Positions 1-5,329 of a DNA stretch of 10,110 nucleotides are shown here, piece after piece. Made by a program: the position numbers and the translations under genes. The stretch comes from Sulfurimonas autotrophica. Its GTDB lineage: Bacteria > Campylobacterota > Campylobacteria > Campylobacterales > Sulfurimonadaceae. The notes below the pieces were generated by a model, which had not been told where the DNA came from, ran no database searches, and saw only the letters and a list, made by a program, of their open reading frames with translations. The stretch spans positions 1 through 10,110 of the forward strand of contig DQUE01000140.1 of NCBI GenBank assembly GCA_015662405.1, in the 5' to 3' direction. Position 1 is the stretch's first letter, and each line of letters starts with the position of its first letter.

Positions 1-1292
1 CCTGGAATTGCACGAGAAGAGAGTACGATTAAATCATTTGGTTTGATTCTAATGTGTCTATGCTCTCCGATTGACATTCTAAAGAGTGCTGAATTCCCCT
101 CCCCTTGAGAGCCAGTTGTTACAATGAGAACATCTTTATCACTCATATGTGCTACCTGATCTGGTTCTATAAATATATTTTTTGGTAATTTAATATAATC
201 ATACTGCATTGCCACTTCAAGGTTACGTTCCATAGAGCGTCCAATAACACAGATTTTACGTCCATACTTCATACCATATTGAATTGCTTGATATACACGA
301 TGAATATTTGAGCTAAATGTTGAAAGAATAACTCTTCCCTCTGCTTTGCTAAATACACGGTCAAGTGCAGGTGCAACACTTAACTCAGATGGTGTAGGAT
401 TAGGATTATGTGAATTTGTTGAATCACTTAAGAGACATAAAACACCTTTTTCTCCATAATACGCCAAACGGTGCAAATCTGCAGGATATCCATCGACAGG
501 TGTATAGTCAATCTTAAAATCCCCTGTATGAATAACTGTACCCGCTGCTGTTGTAATAGCAACAGAAGAGGAGTCTAAAATAGAGTGTGTCATATGCATC
601 CACTCAACCTCAAAATCATTTCCTATTTTATATACTTTCCTTTTTTCAACAGGATGAAAATATTTTCTGCTCTCTTTTAAGCGATGCTCATCAAACTTAT
701 TTCCAATCATCGCCAAAGGCAATGGTGTACCATATATAGGAAAGTGTAATTCTCTAAAAAGATAAGGTACTGCACCAATATGATCTTCATGTGCATGTGT
801 TATAACGATTCCGACAATTTTGTGCTTGATTTCATGAAGATAGGTAAAGTCAGGGATTAATATATCAACACCATGCATCTCTTCATCAGGAAAACTCATA
901 CCTACATCTACAAGAATTGCTTCATTATCGGTTTCAAATACCATAATATTTCCACCAATTTCACCTAGTCCACCAAGTGGTGTTACACGAATTTTTGCTT
1001 TTGAGTCTAAATCTAATTTATAGTGAGGATTCAGTCTTTTCTTTTGTACTTCTTGATTTTTTACAACAAATGCTTTGAGTTTATCATCTATTGGAGATGC
1101 TCCTCTTTTTTGACGGCCACGACCTTTGTTTTTATTGTTATTTGCTCTAGGCTTCGCATTTGTATTTTTTTCACCAGCAGGCTTATTTTGGTTACCATTT
1201 GGTCTACGATTATTATTTGATCTACGATTATTATTTGGTTTGCGTTGTTCTTGAGGTTTACTTTGTACTGCCTCTTGTGTCTCTTCTGCCAT
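1..1292 (-). CDS. rnj: Ribonuclease J (metallo-beta-lactamase/beta-CASP RNase), 3' end cut by window edge
   Basis: Main RNA-decay and processing nuclease of bacteria with RNase J, with endo- and 5'-3' exonuclease activity. In Helicobacter pylori it works with the DEAD-box helicase RhpA. The reading frame stays open to base 1, giving 430 complete codons, so the C-terminal part is missing. Residues about 1-100 are a low-complexity extension rich in Asn, Lys, Arg and Pro. The metallo-beta-lactamase core follows: PLGGLGEIGGN near 105-115, zinc motif THAHEDH at 165-171, THS with H236, and HTGDF at 255-259 with D258. Beta-CASP features are SDSTN at 289-293, STFSSNIHR at 324-332 and GRSMERN at 351-357; the frame ends in SSRAIPG. 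The ATG at 1292 is supported by AAGGAG five bases upstream (1298-1303). It lies inside the end of rsmA, so translation is probably coupled to it. The family assignment is very secure. Confidence 0.96.
   Translation of the reverse strand, partial: MAEETQEAVQSKPQEQRKPNNNRRSNNNRRPNGNQNKPAGEKNTNAKPRANNNKNKGRGRQKRGASPIDDKLKAFVVKNQEVQKKRLNPHYKLDLDSKAKIRVTPLGGLGEIGGNIMVFETDNEAILVDVGMSFPDEEMHGVDILIPDFTYLHEIKHKIVGIVITHAHEDHIGAVPYLFRELHFPIYGTPLPLAMIGNKFDEHRLKESRKYFHPVEKRKVYKIGNDFEVEWMHMTHSILDSSSVAITTAAGTVIHTGDFKIDYTPVDGYPADLHRLAYYGEKGVLCLLSDSTNSHNPNPTPSELSVAPALDRVFSKAEGRVILSTFSSNIHRVYQAIQYGMKYGRKICVIGRSMERNLEVAMQYDYIKLPKNIFIEPDQVAHMSDKDVLIVTTGSQGEGNSALFRMSIGEHRHIRIKPNDLIVLSSRAIP
1203..1237. repeat. 18-bp tandem duplication inside the RNase J N-terminal extension
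   Basis: The 17-base string TCTACGATTATTATTTG occurs at 1203-1219 and again at 1221-1237, a period of 18 bp. On the minus strand it encodes two hexads, PNNNRR and SNNNRR (about residues 19-30), followed by a degenerate PNGNQN. The repeat keeps the frame and lies in a disordered-looking, basic segment, so unit number could vary between strains without harming the catalytic core. That variability is inference. Confidence 0.8.
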
Positions 1293-2073
1293 CCAAACTC
1301 CTTGTTAATTTATAGAGTTGGTGATAGTCGTTAGTGCTTACCTGATGAGGGCGAACCGTTAATGCAAGTTCTAGTTTTTCTAGAGCTTCTTGAAGGACTC
1401 TCTTATCGTATTTCACTGAAAGATTTTTTACTAAAGTTTTTCGAGGTTGCGAAAATGCAACTCTTAACATATCTTCGAACTCTTTATCATTTCTATCAGT
1501 GCTTTTTTCTATAAGAAAAACAGCAGAATCTACTTTGGGCTGAGGGTCAAATGCTGTTGGAGGAACTTTTGTTACAATTTTTGCTGTTCCTACACTTTGA
1601 GCTATTATGCCCAAAGAACCAAATACTTTTTCACCTTCTGTTGCACAAAATTTCTCTGCTACTTCAAGCTGTACCATTACAAGTATATTTTTACACATAG
1701 GATCTGCGAGTGCTTTTAATATTATGTTCGTGGCTATATAGTAGGGCAAATTTGCCACCAAATCATACGGCTCACTTACAAGTTCACTCTGCCAAGCTTT
1801 CAAAACATCTCCACAATTTATGCAAAGTCGCTTGGTAGCAATCTCTTTTTTAAATATACTTTGTAACAGTTTACATAAGTCGGTATCTACCTCAAAAGCT
1901 TCTACACTTTTGACATCAACTAAAAATTTAGTTAAATCACCTAAGCCAGGCCCAATTTCCACAATCTTATGATCATTTTTGGGCATCGCTTCGACAATTT
2001 GTCTTAAAACTGATTGGTCTTTCAGAAAGTTTTGTCCAAACTTCTTTTTTGCTACAATACTCTCTCTATTCAT
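1258..2073 (-). CDS. rsmA: 16S rRNA (adenine1518-N6/adenine1519-N6)-dimethyltransferase RsmA (KsgA)
   Basis: Uses S-adenosylmethionine to dimethylate two adjacent adenines in the 3'-terminal helix 45 of 16S rRNA, a late 30S assembly step. The 271-residue length is normal for the family. Visible motifs are KKFGQNFLKD at 10-19, the SAM-binding motif I EIGPGLGDLT at 39-48, an acidic D63/D65 after the second strand, the catalytic NLPY at 108-111, and FDPQPKVDSAV at 175-185, typical of KsgA/Dim1 enzymes. QPRKTL at 209-214 begins the C-terminal RNA-contact region. The ATG at 2073 gives the canonical N-terminus; only a weak purine-rich ribosome site precedes it. The last 11 codons overlap the rnj start. 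Losing KsgA typically gives kasugamycin resistance (family knowledge). Confidence 0.97.
   Translation of the reverse strand: MNRESIVAKKKFGQNFLKDQSVLRQIVEAMPKNDHKIVEIGPGLGDLTKFLVDVKSVEAFEVDTDLCKLLQSIFKKEIATKRLCINCGDVLKAWQSELVSEPYDLVANLPYYIATNIILKALADPMCKNILVMVQLEVAEKFCATEGEKVFGSLGIIAQSVGTAKIVTKVPPTAFDPQPKVDSAVFLIEKSTDRNDKEFEDMLRVAFSQPRKTLVKNLSVKYDKRVLQEALEKLELALTVRPHQVSTNDYHQLYKLTRSLDGRRDTRGSTK
1298..1303 (-). promoter_or_regulatory. Ribosome-binding site of rnj, embedded in the rsmA coding sequence
   Basis: AAGGAG on the minus strand lies five bases before the rnj ATG. The same bases encode part of residues 256-258 (Thr-Arg-Ser) of RsmA, whose stop codon comes 32 bases after the first base of the rnj ATG. 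Ribosomes finishing rsmA therefore cross the rnj start. This fits translational coupling and supports the chosen start. Confidence 0.75.
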
Positions 2074-2139
2074 AATACCATCTTATCTTTTTTTTGCTTA
2101 CAAAAAGATAACGCTATAAAAATTTCTTTTCTTTAGTTT

Positions 2140-2155
2140 TGTTTCACGTGAAACA
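2140..2155. other. parS-like ParB-binding palindrome (site 1, intergenic)
   Basis: TGTTTCACGTGAAACA is an exact match to the widely conserved chromosomal parS consensus bound by ParB/Spo0J. Flanking bases extend it to a perfect 22-bp palindrome (2137-2158). It lies between the divergent rsmA and hisF genes, just upstream of the hisF promoter. parS sites load the ParB clamp and organise the origin region for segregation. A second identical 16-mer is at 5539-5554. No parA or parB gene is in the window, so function is inferred from sequence identity. Confidence 0.8.
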
Positions 2156-2180
2156 AAATCAATCATTAAGTCTAGAAGTG

Positions 2181-2186
2181 TATAAT
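2181..2186 (+). promoter_or_regulatory. Candidate -10 element of hisF (near-leaderless transcript)
   Basis: A perfect TATAAT ends seven bases before the hisF ATG at 2194, which puts the predicted transcription start at about 2193. No Shine-Dalgarno sequence lies between the -10 box and the ATG. The transcript from this promoter would have a leader of about one base. There is no good -35 hexamer, which is usual for epsilonproteobacterial sigma-70 promoters. Confidence 0.55.
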
Positions 2187-2193
2187 TCTATTT

Positions 2194-2952
2194 ATGAATT
2201 ATTTTGCAAAAAGAATTATCCCTTGTTTGGATGTAAAAGATGGACGTGTTGTCAAAGGTGTTAATTTTGTAGGACTCAAAGATGCAGGTGACCCTGTTGA
2301 AGTTGCACGAAGATACAACGAAGAGGGTGCAGATGAGCTTACTTTTTTAGACATTACTGCCTCTTCTGATAATAGAGATACTATTGTAGATATCGTTGCC
2401 CAAGTGGCACGAGAAATTTTTATACCACTCACTGTAGGTGGAGGCATTCGTAAACTTGATGATATCTACAAACTCTTACATGTAGGCTGTGATAAAGTGA
2501 GTGTGAATTCAGCAGCTATAAAGAGACCTGAGTTGATAGATGAGGGTGCAAAAAGATTTGGTTCGCAATGCATAGTCACCGCCATAGATGTGAAAAAAAC
2601 TGGCGATACCTATAATGTATATCTCAATGGTGGACGTGTAGATACTGGTATAGATGCACTAGAGTGGGCAAAAGAGGTTGTTGCACGTGGTAGTGGCGAA
2701 ATTCTTTTAACATCTATGGATGCAGATGGTACGAAAGAGGGGTTTGAACTCAATATTACAGAGCAAATTAGTAAAGCTGTCCATGTCCCTGTCATTGCTA
2801 GTGGTGGAGCCGGAACAATGCAACATATCAAAGAAGCATTTGATCATGGCGCTGATGCTGCACTAGCTGCTTCAATATTTCACTATAAAGAGATAGATAT
2901 AATGGACTTAAAACACTATCTCCATGAACAAAATATTCCAGTAAGGCTATAA
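2194..2952 (+). CDS. hisF: Imidazole glycerol phosphate synthase, cyclase subunit HisF
   Basis: Cyclase half of the HisH-HisF enzyme. It uses ammonia delivered by HisH to convert PRFAR into imidazole glycerol phosphate and AICAR, linking histidine and purine synthesis. The protein has 252 residues, the normal size for this (beta/alpha)8 barrel. Seen in the sequence: RIIPCLDVKDGRVVKG at 7-22 with catalytic D13, LTVGGGIR at 79-86 (first phosphate site), AIDVK at 130-134 with catalytic D132, TSMDADGTKEGF at 173-184, and IASGGAG at 201-207 (second phosphate site). The ATG at 2194 is the only start giving a normal N-terminus, although it has no ribosome site. It heads the plus-strand gene run; the next ATG is two bases after its stop. 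No other his gene is nearby, so the pathway appears scattered. Confidence 0.97.
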   Translation: MNYFAKRIIPCLDVKDGRVVKGVNFVGLKDAGDPVEVARRYNEEGADELTFLDITASSDNRDTIVDIVAQVAREIFIPLTVGGGIRKLDDIYKLLHVGCDKVSVNSAAIKRPELIDEGAKRFGSQCIVTAIDVKKTGDTYNVYLNGGRVDTGIDALEWAKEVVARGSGEILLTSMDADGTKEGFELNITEQISKAVHVPVIASGGAGTMQHIKEAFDHGADAALAASIFHYKEIDIMDLKHYLHEQNIPVRL

Positions 2953-2954
2953 CA

Positions 2955-3497
2955 ATGATAATATGTGCAGGTAACAATGAAACATTCTCTTTTGCAACGC
3001 CAATGGGAGTAGGGCTGATTGAAACAGCTATGAATCTTACACGACTCTGTCTTTTTGACAAACCAGAGTTTCTACTTTTTATAGGAACAGCTGGCAGTTA
3101 TGGAGAGAAAAAGATATTTGATATAGTTGAGTCTAAAACAGCTGCAAATATTGAACTTGCTTTTTTAAATAGTGATGCTTATACTCCACTTGATAATGTT
3201 GTCACAACAAACACTACAAACAAAAAAGATATTATTGTAAACTCTTCTAACTATATATCAACAAATGAAACATTAGCAAAGAGATTTTTAAAACTTGGTG
3301 TTGGTATTGAAAATATGGAATTTTTTTCTGTTTTACGCATTGCACAAGAGTTTGATATACCTGCAGGAGGTCTCTTTTGTATAACAAACTATACTAACAA
3401 ACAGGCACACCAAGATTTTCTCAAAAACCATAAACAAGCCAAAGAGTTACTAGAGATACATGTAAAGAGACGTATTGAGGAACTAACAACAAAATGA
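2955..3497 (+). CDS. Short nucleoside phosphorylase/MTAN-superfamily protein
   Basis: A 180-residue protein that I assign to the PNP/UDP-phosphorylase fold from motifs. PMGVGLIETAMNL at 16-28 resembles the glycine-rich phosphate/ribose strand. FIGTAGSYG at 42-50 matches the family GTAG motif. GIENMEF at 117-123 fits the ribose-binding Met-Glu pair. FCITNYTN at 141-148 occupies the place of the catalytic SD loop. Compared with MTAN it lacks about 45 N-terminal residues, including the catalytic Glu near position 12 in that family. The usual Asp of the base-binding loop is Asn145, which recalls the ITN motif of trimeric purine nucleoside phosphorylases. Annotation pipelines might call it purine nucleoside phosphorylase or futalosine hydrolase; substrate and activity are unproven. 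It lies two bases after hisF and overlaps rlmN by four bases (ATGA), so it is co-translated with both. Confidence 0.75.
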   Translation: MIICAGNNETFSFATPMGVGLIETAMNLTRLCLFDKPEFLLFIGTAGSYGEKKIFDIVESKTAANIELAFLNSDAYTPLDNVVTTNTTNKKDIIVNSSNYISTNETLAKRFLKLGVGIENMEFFSVLRIAQEFDIPAGGLFCITNYTNKQAHQDFLKNHKQAKELLEIHVKRRIEELTTK

Positions 3498-4576
3498 GTA
3501 AATATAAGCAGTCTCTATATGATTTTACGCAAAAAGAACTTATGGCGTTAGTCAAGCCATCATTTCGTGCCAAACAGATATATGGCTGGATCTACCATCA
3601 ATATGCACAAGATTTTGATGCAATGAAAAATATTCCAAAAGCAATGAAAGAAGAGTTGCAAAAAAAATATCTGCTAAACCCTCTAAAAATTGTACGCAAA
3701 GAGGAGTCGAGTGATGGAACTATAAAATACCTTCTCCAACTACAAGATGAGAAAACTATAGAGGCTGTCTGGCTTAAAATGAAAGATACACAGATCGATA
3801 AAAATGGTGAAACAATTCAAGAAGCAAAGTATACAATCTGTGTCTCCACACAAGTTGGCTGTAAAGTAGGCTGTTCATTTTGTCTCACAGCCAAAGGCGG
3901 TTTTACTCGTGATTTGACTGCAGGAGAGATTGTAGCACAAGTAGTTACTCTCAAACATGATAATAACCACAAACATAACAGAAAAATAAACATCGTATAT
4001 ATGGGAATGGGTGAACCGCTAGATAACCTTGACAATCTAGCAAAAGCAATAGCAATATTTAAAGAAGAGGAGGGGCTTGCCATCTCAGCCAAACGCCAAA
4101 CTGTTAGTACAAGTGGGCTAAGCAATAAAATAGACCAACTTGGAGCAATGGATTTGGGCGTACATATAGCCATCTCGCTCCATGCAGTAGATGATAAACT
4201 ACGAACAGAACTTATACCTATGAATAGAGCACACAATATAAACTCCATTATTGAAGCAGTAAAACGCTTTCCCATAGATACACGCAAACGCGTTATGTTT
4301 GAATACTTAGTTATTAAAAACAAAAATGATGATTTAGGCTCTGCAAAAAAACTTGTAAAACTTCTTAGTGGTATAAAAGCAAAAGTAAATTTAATATATT
4401 TTAATCCATATCCCGGAACTACTTATGAACGTCCTTCACGTGAAGTGATGCTTCAATTTCAAGAGTATCTCATCAATCATGGTCTGCTTTCTACTATACG
4501 TGATTCTAAAGGTATTGATATTAGTGCTGCATGTGGACAGCTTAAAGAAAAAAATCAAGATGAAATGAATATCTGA
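3494..4576 (+). CDS. rlmN: Dual-specificity 23S rRNA (A2503-C2) / tRNA (A37-C2) methyltransferase RlmN
   Basis: Radical-SAM enzyme that methylates C2 of A2503 in 23S rRNA and, in E. coli, A37 of some tRNAs, working by ping-pong through a methylated cysteine. The 360 residues cover the full family length. Seen: an N-terminal helical RNA-binding region at 1-60; the cluster motif CxxxCxxC with C123, C127 and C130; GMGEPLDN at 171-178 (SAM binding); SLHA at 228-231; and C347 in ISAACGQL, matching the methyl-carrying Cys355 of E. coli. C116 in ICVSTQVGC matches the partner Cys118. All catalytic cysteines are present, so it should be active. RlmN is distinguished from Cfr mainly by overall similarity and context. 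The start overlaps the previous stop as ATGA, so the genes are probably translationally coupled. Confidence 0.96.
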   Translation: MSKYKQSLYDFTQKELMALVKPSFRAKQIYGWIYHQYAQDFDAMKNIPKAMKEELQKKYLLNPLKIVRKEESSDGTIKYLLQLQDEKTIEAVWLKMKDTQIDKNGETIQEAKYTICVSTQVGCKVGCSFCLTAKGGFTRDLTAGEIVAQVVTLKHDNNHKHNRKINIVYMGMGEPLDNLDNLAKAIAIFKEEEGLAISAKRQTVSTSGLSNKIDQLGAMDLGVHIAISLHAVDDKLRTELIPMNRAHNINSIIEAVKRFPIDTRKRVMFEYLVIKNKNDDLGSAKKLVKLLSGIKAKVNLIYFNPYPGTTYERPSREVMLQFQEYLINHGLLSTIRDSKGIDISAACGQLKEKNQDEMNI

Positions 4577-4606
4577 TCAAAAAAAAACAAATCGAAAGGT
4601 ATAATT

Positions 4607-4711
4607 ATGAGTGGTATTGATATGAGTGAAATTATTTTATTGGTTATCGTTTTTACAATTGGTGTGGGTGGTTTTATATGGGCTGCTACAAAAGAAGAAG
4701 ACAAAAACTAA
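4607..4711 (+). CDS. Small single-pass membrane protein (34 residues), function unknown
   Basis: This short open frame has a convincing ribosome site: GAAAGG at 4594-4599, seven bases before the ATG. It lies 30 bases after rlmN, and its stop is 20 bases before the next gene. The protein is a polar start (MSGIDMSE), one hydrophobic segment at about residues 9-27 (rich in Ile, Val and Gly and ending in FIWAA), and a charged tail, KEEDKN. The segment is long enough to cross the membrane once. I recall a small hydrophobic protein gene directly after rlmN in Campylobacter jejuni, so this may be its counterpart. It faintly resembles CcoS-type oxidase assembly peptides but lacks their usual tail, so I do not call it that. 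It is too short for routine gene callers. Confidence 0.72.
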   Translation: MSGIDMSEIILLVIVFTIGVGGFIWAATKEEDKN

Positions 4712-4731
4712 ATTCTTAACAAGGAGATATT

Positions 4732-4968
4732 ATGGCAGAAAAGACAGATGCAGATAGAATCAAAGAGATATACAAACTTTGTAAAAATCATTTTGGTGAC
4801 GTACGCTTCGTAGGCGTAAAATATCATAACAAAATTGGTTGGATAGCAAAAGCACAACTTGGCGATGAATTTGAGAACTTAACAGCAGATGACAAAACAA
4901 GTACAGATGCATTAAGAAAACTAAGAAACCGTGTAAAAAAGATTATACGAAGATACAATAAAGTATAA
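4732..4968 (+). CDS. Conserved-looking small basic protein of unknown function (78 residues)
   Basis: I do not recognise the family. A strong ribosome site, AAGGAG at 4721-4726, lies five bases before the ATG, and the gene closes the plus-strand run. The N-terminal half (residues 1-20) looks helical. Residues 22-45 alternate hydrophobic and polar in a beta-strand style (VRFVGVKYHNKIGWIAKAQL). The last 20 residues form a very basic probable helix with ten Lys/Arg, including the segment LRKLRNRVKKIIRRY. A strand pair followed by a basic helix would suit nucleic-acid binding, and the neighbouring RNA-modification genes fit that idea; both points are inference. There are no signal or membrane segments. 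The stop is followed within six bases by a hairpin. Confidence 0.8.
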   Translation: MAEKTDADRIKEIYKLCKNHFGDVRFVGVKYHNKIGWIAKAQLGDEFENLTADDKTSTDALRKLRNRVKKIIRRYNKV

Positions 4969-4973
4969 AATGA

Positions 4974-5002
4974 AGACGACCAACACACCAGGGAGGTCGT
5001 CT
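4974..5002 (+). terminator. Hairpin at the 3' end of the plus-strand gene run
   Basis: AGACGACC at 4974-4981 pairs perfectly with GGTCGTCT at 4995-5002, giving an 8-bp GC-rich stem around a 13-base loop. It starts six bases after the stop of the 78-residue gene. No T-run follows, so it is not a textbook intrinsic terminator. It may protect the transcript end or end transcription inefficiently. Confidence 0.5.
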
Positions 5003-5081
5003 ATAAATGTAATAATACCCTACTAATCTTAAAAAAATATTTCATCTTAAAGATACCTCTAAAATAAATTTTCATCATAAT

Positions 5082-5185
5082 AAAATTTGCAAATTTCCTC
5101 TAAATGTGTAGTATTCACACATTGTTCCAAAGTGTGAATACTACAAAAATTTATCACTGAAAAAGTTTGCAAATCTCTCATAAAT
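5082..5185. repeat. Imperfect direct repeats flanking a central inverted repeat
   Basis: 5082-5105 and 5161-5185 are near-copies of each other (24 and 25 bases), sharing AAAA, TTTGCAAAT, a CTC-containing pyrimidine stretch and TAAAT. The first copy contains a perfect 14-bp palindrome, AAATTTGCAAATTT (5083-5096). CCTCTAAA also recurs at 5056-5063 and 5097-5104, about 41 bases apart. The copies stand almost symmetrically either side of the hairpin at 5107-5145, an arrangement typical of a protein-binding site array. Confidence 0.6.
5107..5145. repeat. Perfect 14-bp inverted repeat containing two opposed DnaA-box-like motifs
   Basis: TGTAGTATTCACAC (5107-5120) is perfectly complementary to GTGTGAATACTACA (5132-5145). 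The 11-base centre can add a further TTG/CAA pairing. Each arm carries GTATTCACA (5111-5119, and 5133-5141 on the opposite strand), one base from the classic DnaA box TTATTCACA. No T-run follows on either strand, which argues against a terminator and for a protein-binding palindrome or a structured RNA. Confidence 0.65.
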
Positions 5186-5237
5186 TTAAGAAAATATTAA
5201 TGTAAATTGTAACTTAAAAATGATTGCCACATTACAG

Positions 5238-5261
5238 AAAAGCCCCATATATGGGTCTTTT
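5238..5261. terminator. Symmetric, probably bidirectional terminator between converging genes
   Basis: CCCATATATGGG (5244-5255) is a perfect palindrome. After one mismatch on each side it is flanked by AAAAG (5238-5242) and CTTTT (5257-5261). Read from either strand it gives a short stem followed by a U-run, as expected of a bidirectional intrinsic terminator. Its place between the convergent 78-residue gene and the pseudouridine synthase gene fits. Confidence 0.55.
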
Positions 5262-5276
5262 AAAAGGTTTTTGAAA

Positions 5277-5329
5277 ATTTTCACACAACAAAAAATAGTT
5301 TTCACACTTCCCCTAGAGAGTTATTCACA
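5277..5329 (+). other. Three same-strand DnaA-box-like 9-mers, 21 and 23 bp apart
   Basis: ATTTTCACA (5277-5285), GTTTTCACA (5298-5306) and TTATTCACA (5321-5329) all carry TTCAC at positions 4-8, the core reported as invariant in epsilonproteobacterial DnaA boxes. The third matches the general TTATNCACA consensus exactly and overlaps the end of the adjacent gene. The spacing is close to two helical turns, so all three sites would lie on about the same DNA face. DnaA binding is inferred. Confidence 0.5.

Larger units (their letters stand above)
4969..5324. other. Convergent AT-rich gene-free region with repeats and DnaA-box-like motifs
   Basis: This 356-base stretch between two converging genes has no open frame worth calling. 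It holds an end-of-gene hairpin (4974-5002), imperfect direct repeats flanking a 14-bp-stem inverted repeat (5082-5185), a symmetric terminator-like hairpin (5238-5261) and five TTCAC cores of DnaA-box type (one extends into the adjacent gene end at 5321-5329). The very AT-rich part at about 5145-5235 could unwind easily. The structure is denser than expected for a simple intergenic spacer. Origin-like or DnaA-titrating function is a hypothesis. Confidence 0.5.

Noticed and set aside
2199..2447. Antisense open frames over hisF, rlmN, the pseudouridine synthase and nrdA
   Set aside because: They are shadows of strongly supported genes in other frames, without ribosome sites or family motifs.
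2681..2696. CACGTG in hisF with one good parS arm
   Set aside because: The right arm does not match the consensus, and the codons encode ordinary HisF residues.
4433..4448. A third CACGTG palindrome, with TTCACGTGAA core, inside rlmN
   Set aside because: Only the inner ten bases match; five of the outer six positions of the 16-base parS consensus differ, and it reads as normal codons (PSREV).
5107..5145. Inverted repeat read as an insertion-sequence end, or 5082-5185 as a CRISPR fragment
   Set aside because: No transposase or target duplication is present, and there are only two imperfect repeat copies, without spacers of even length.
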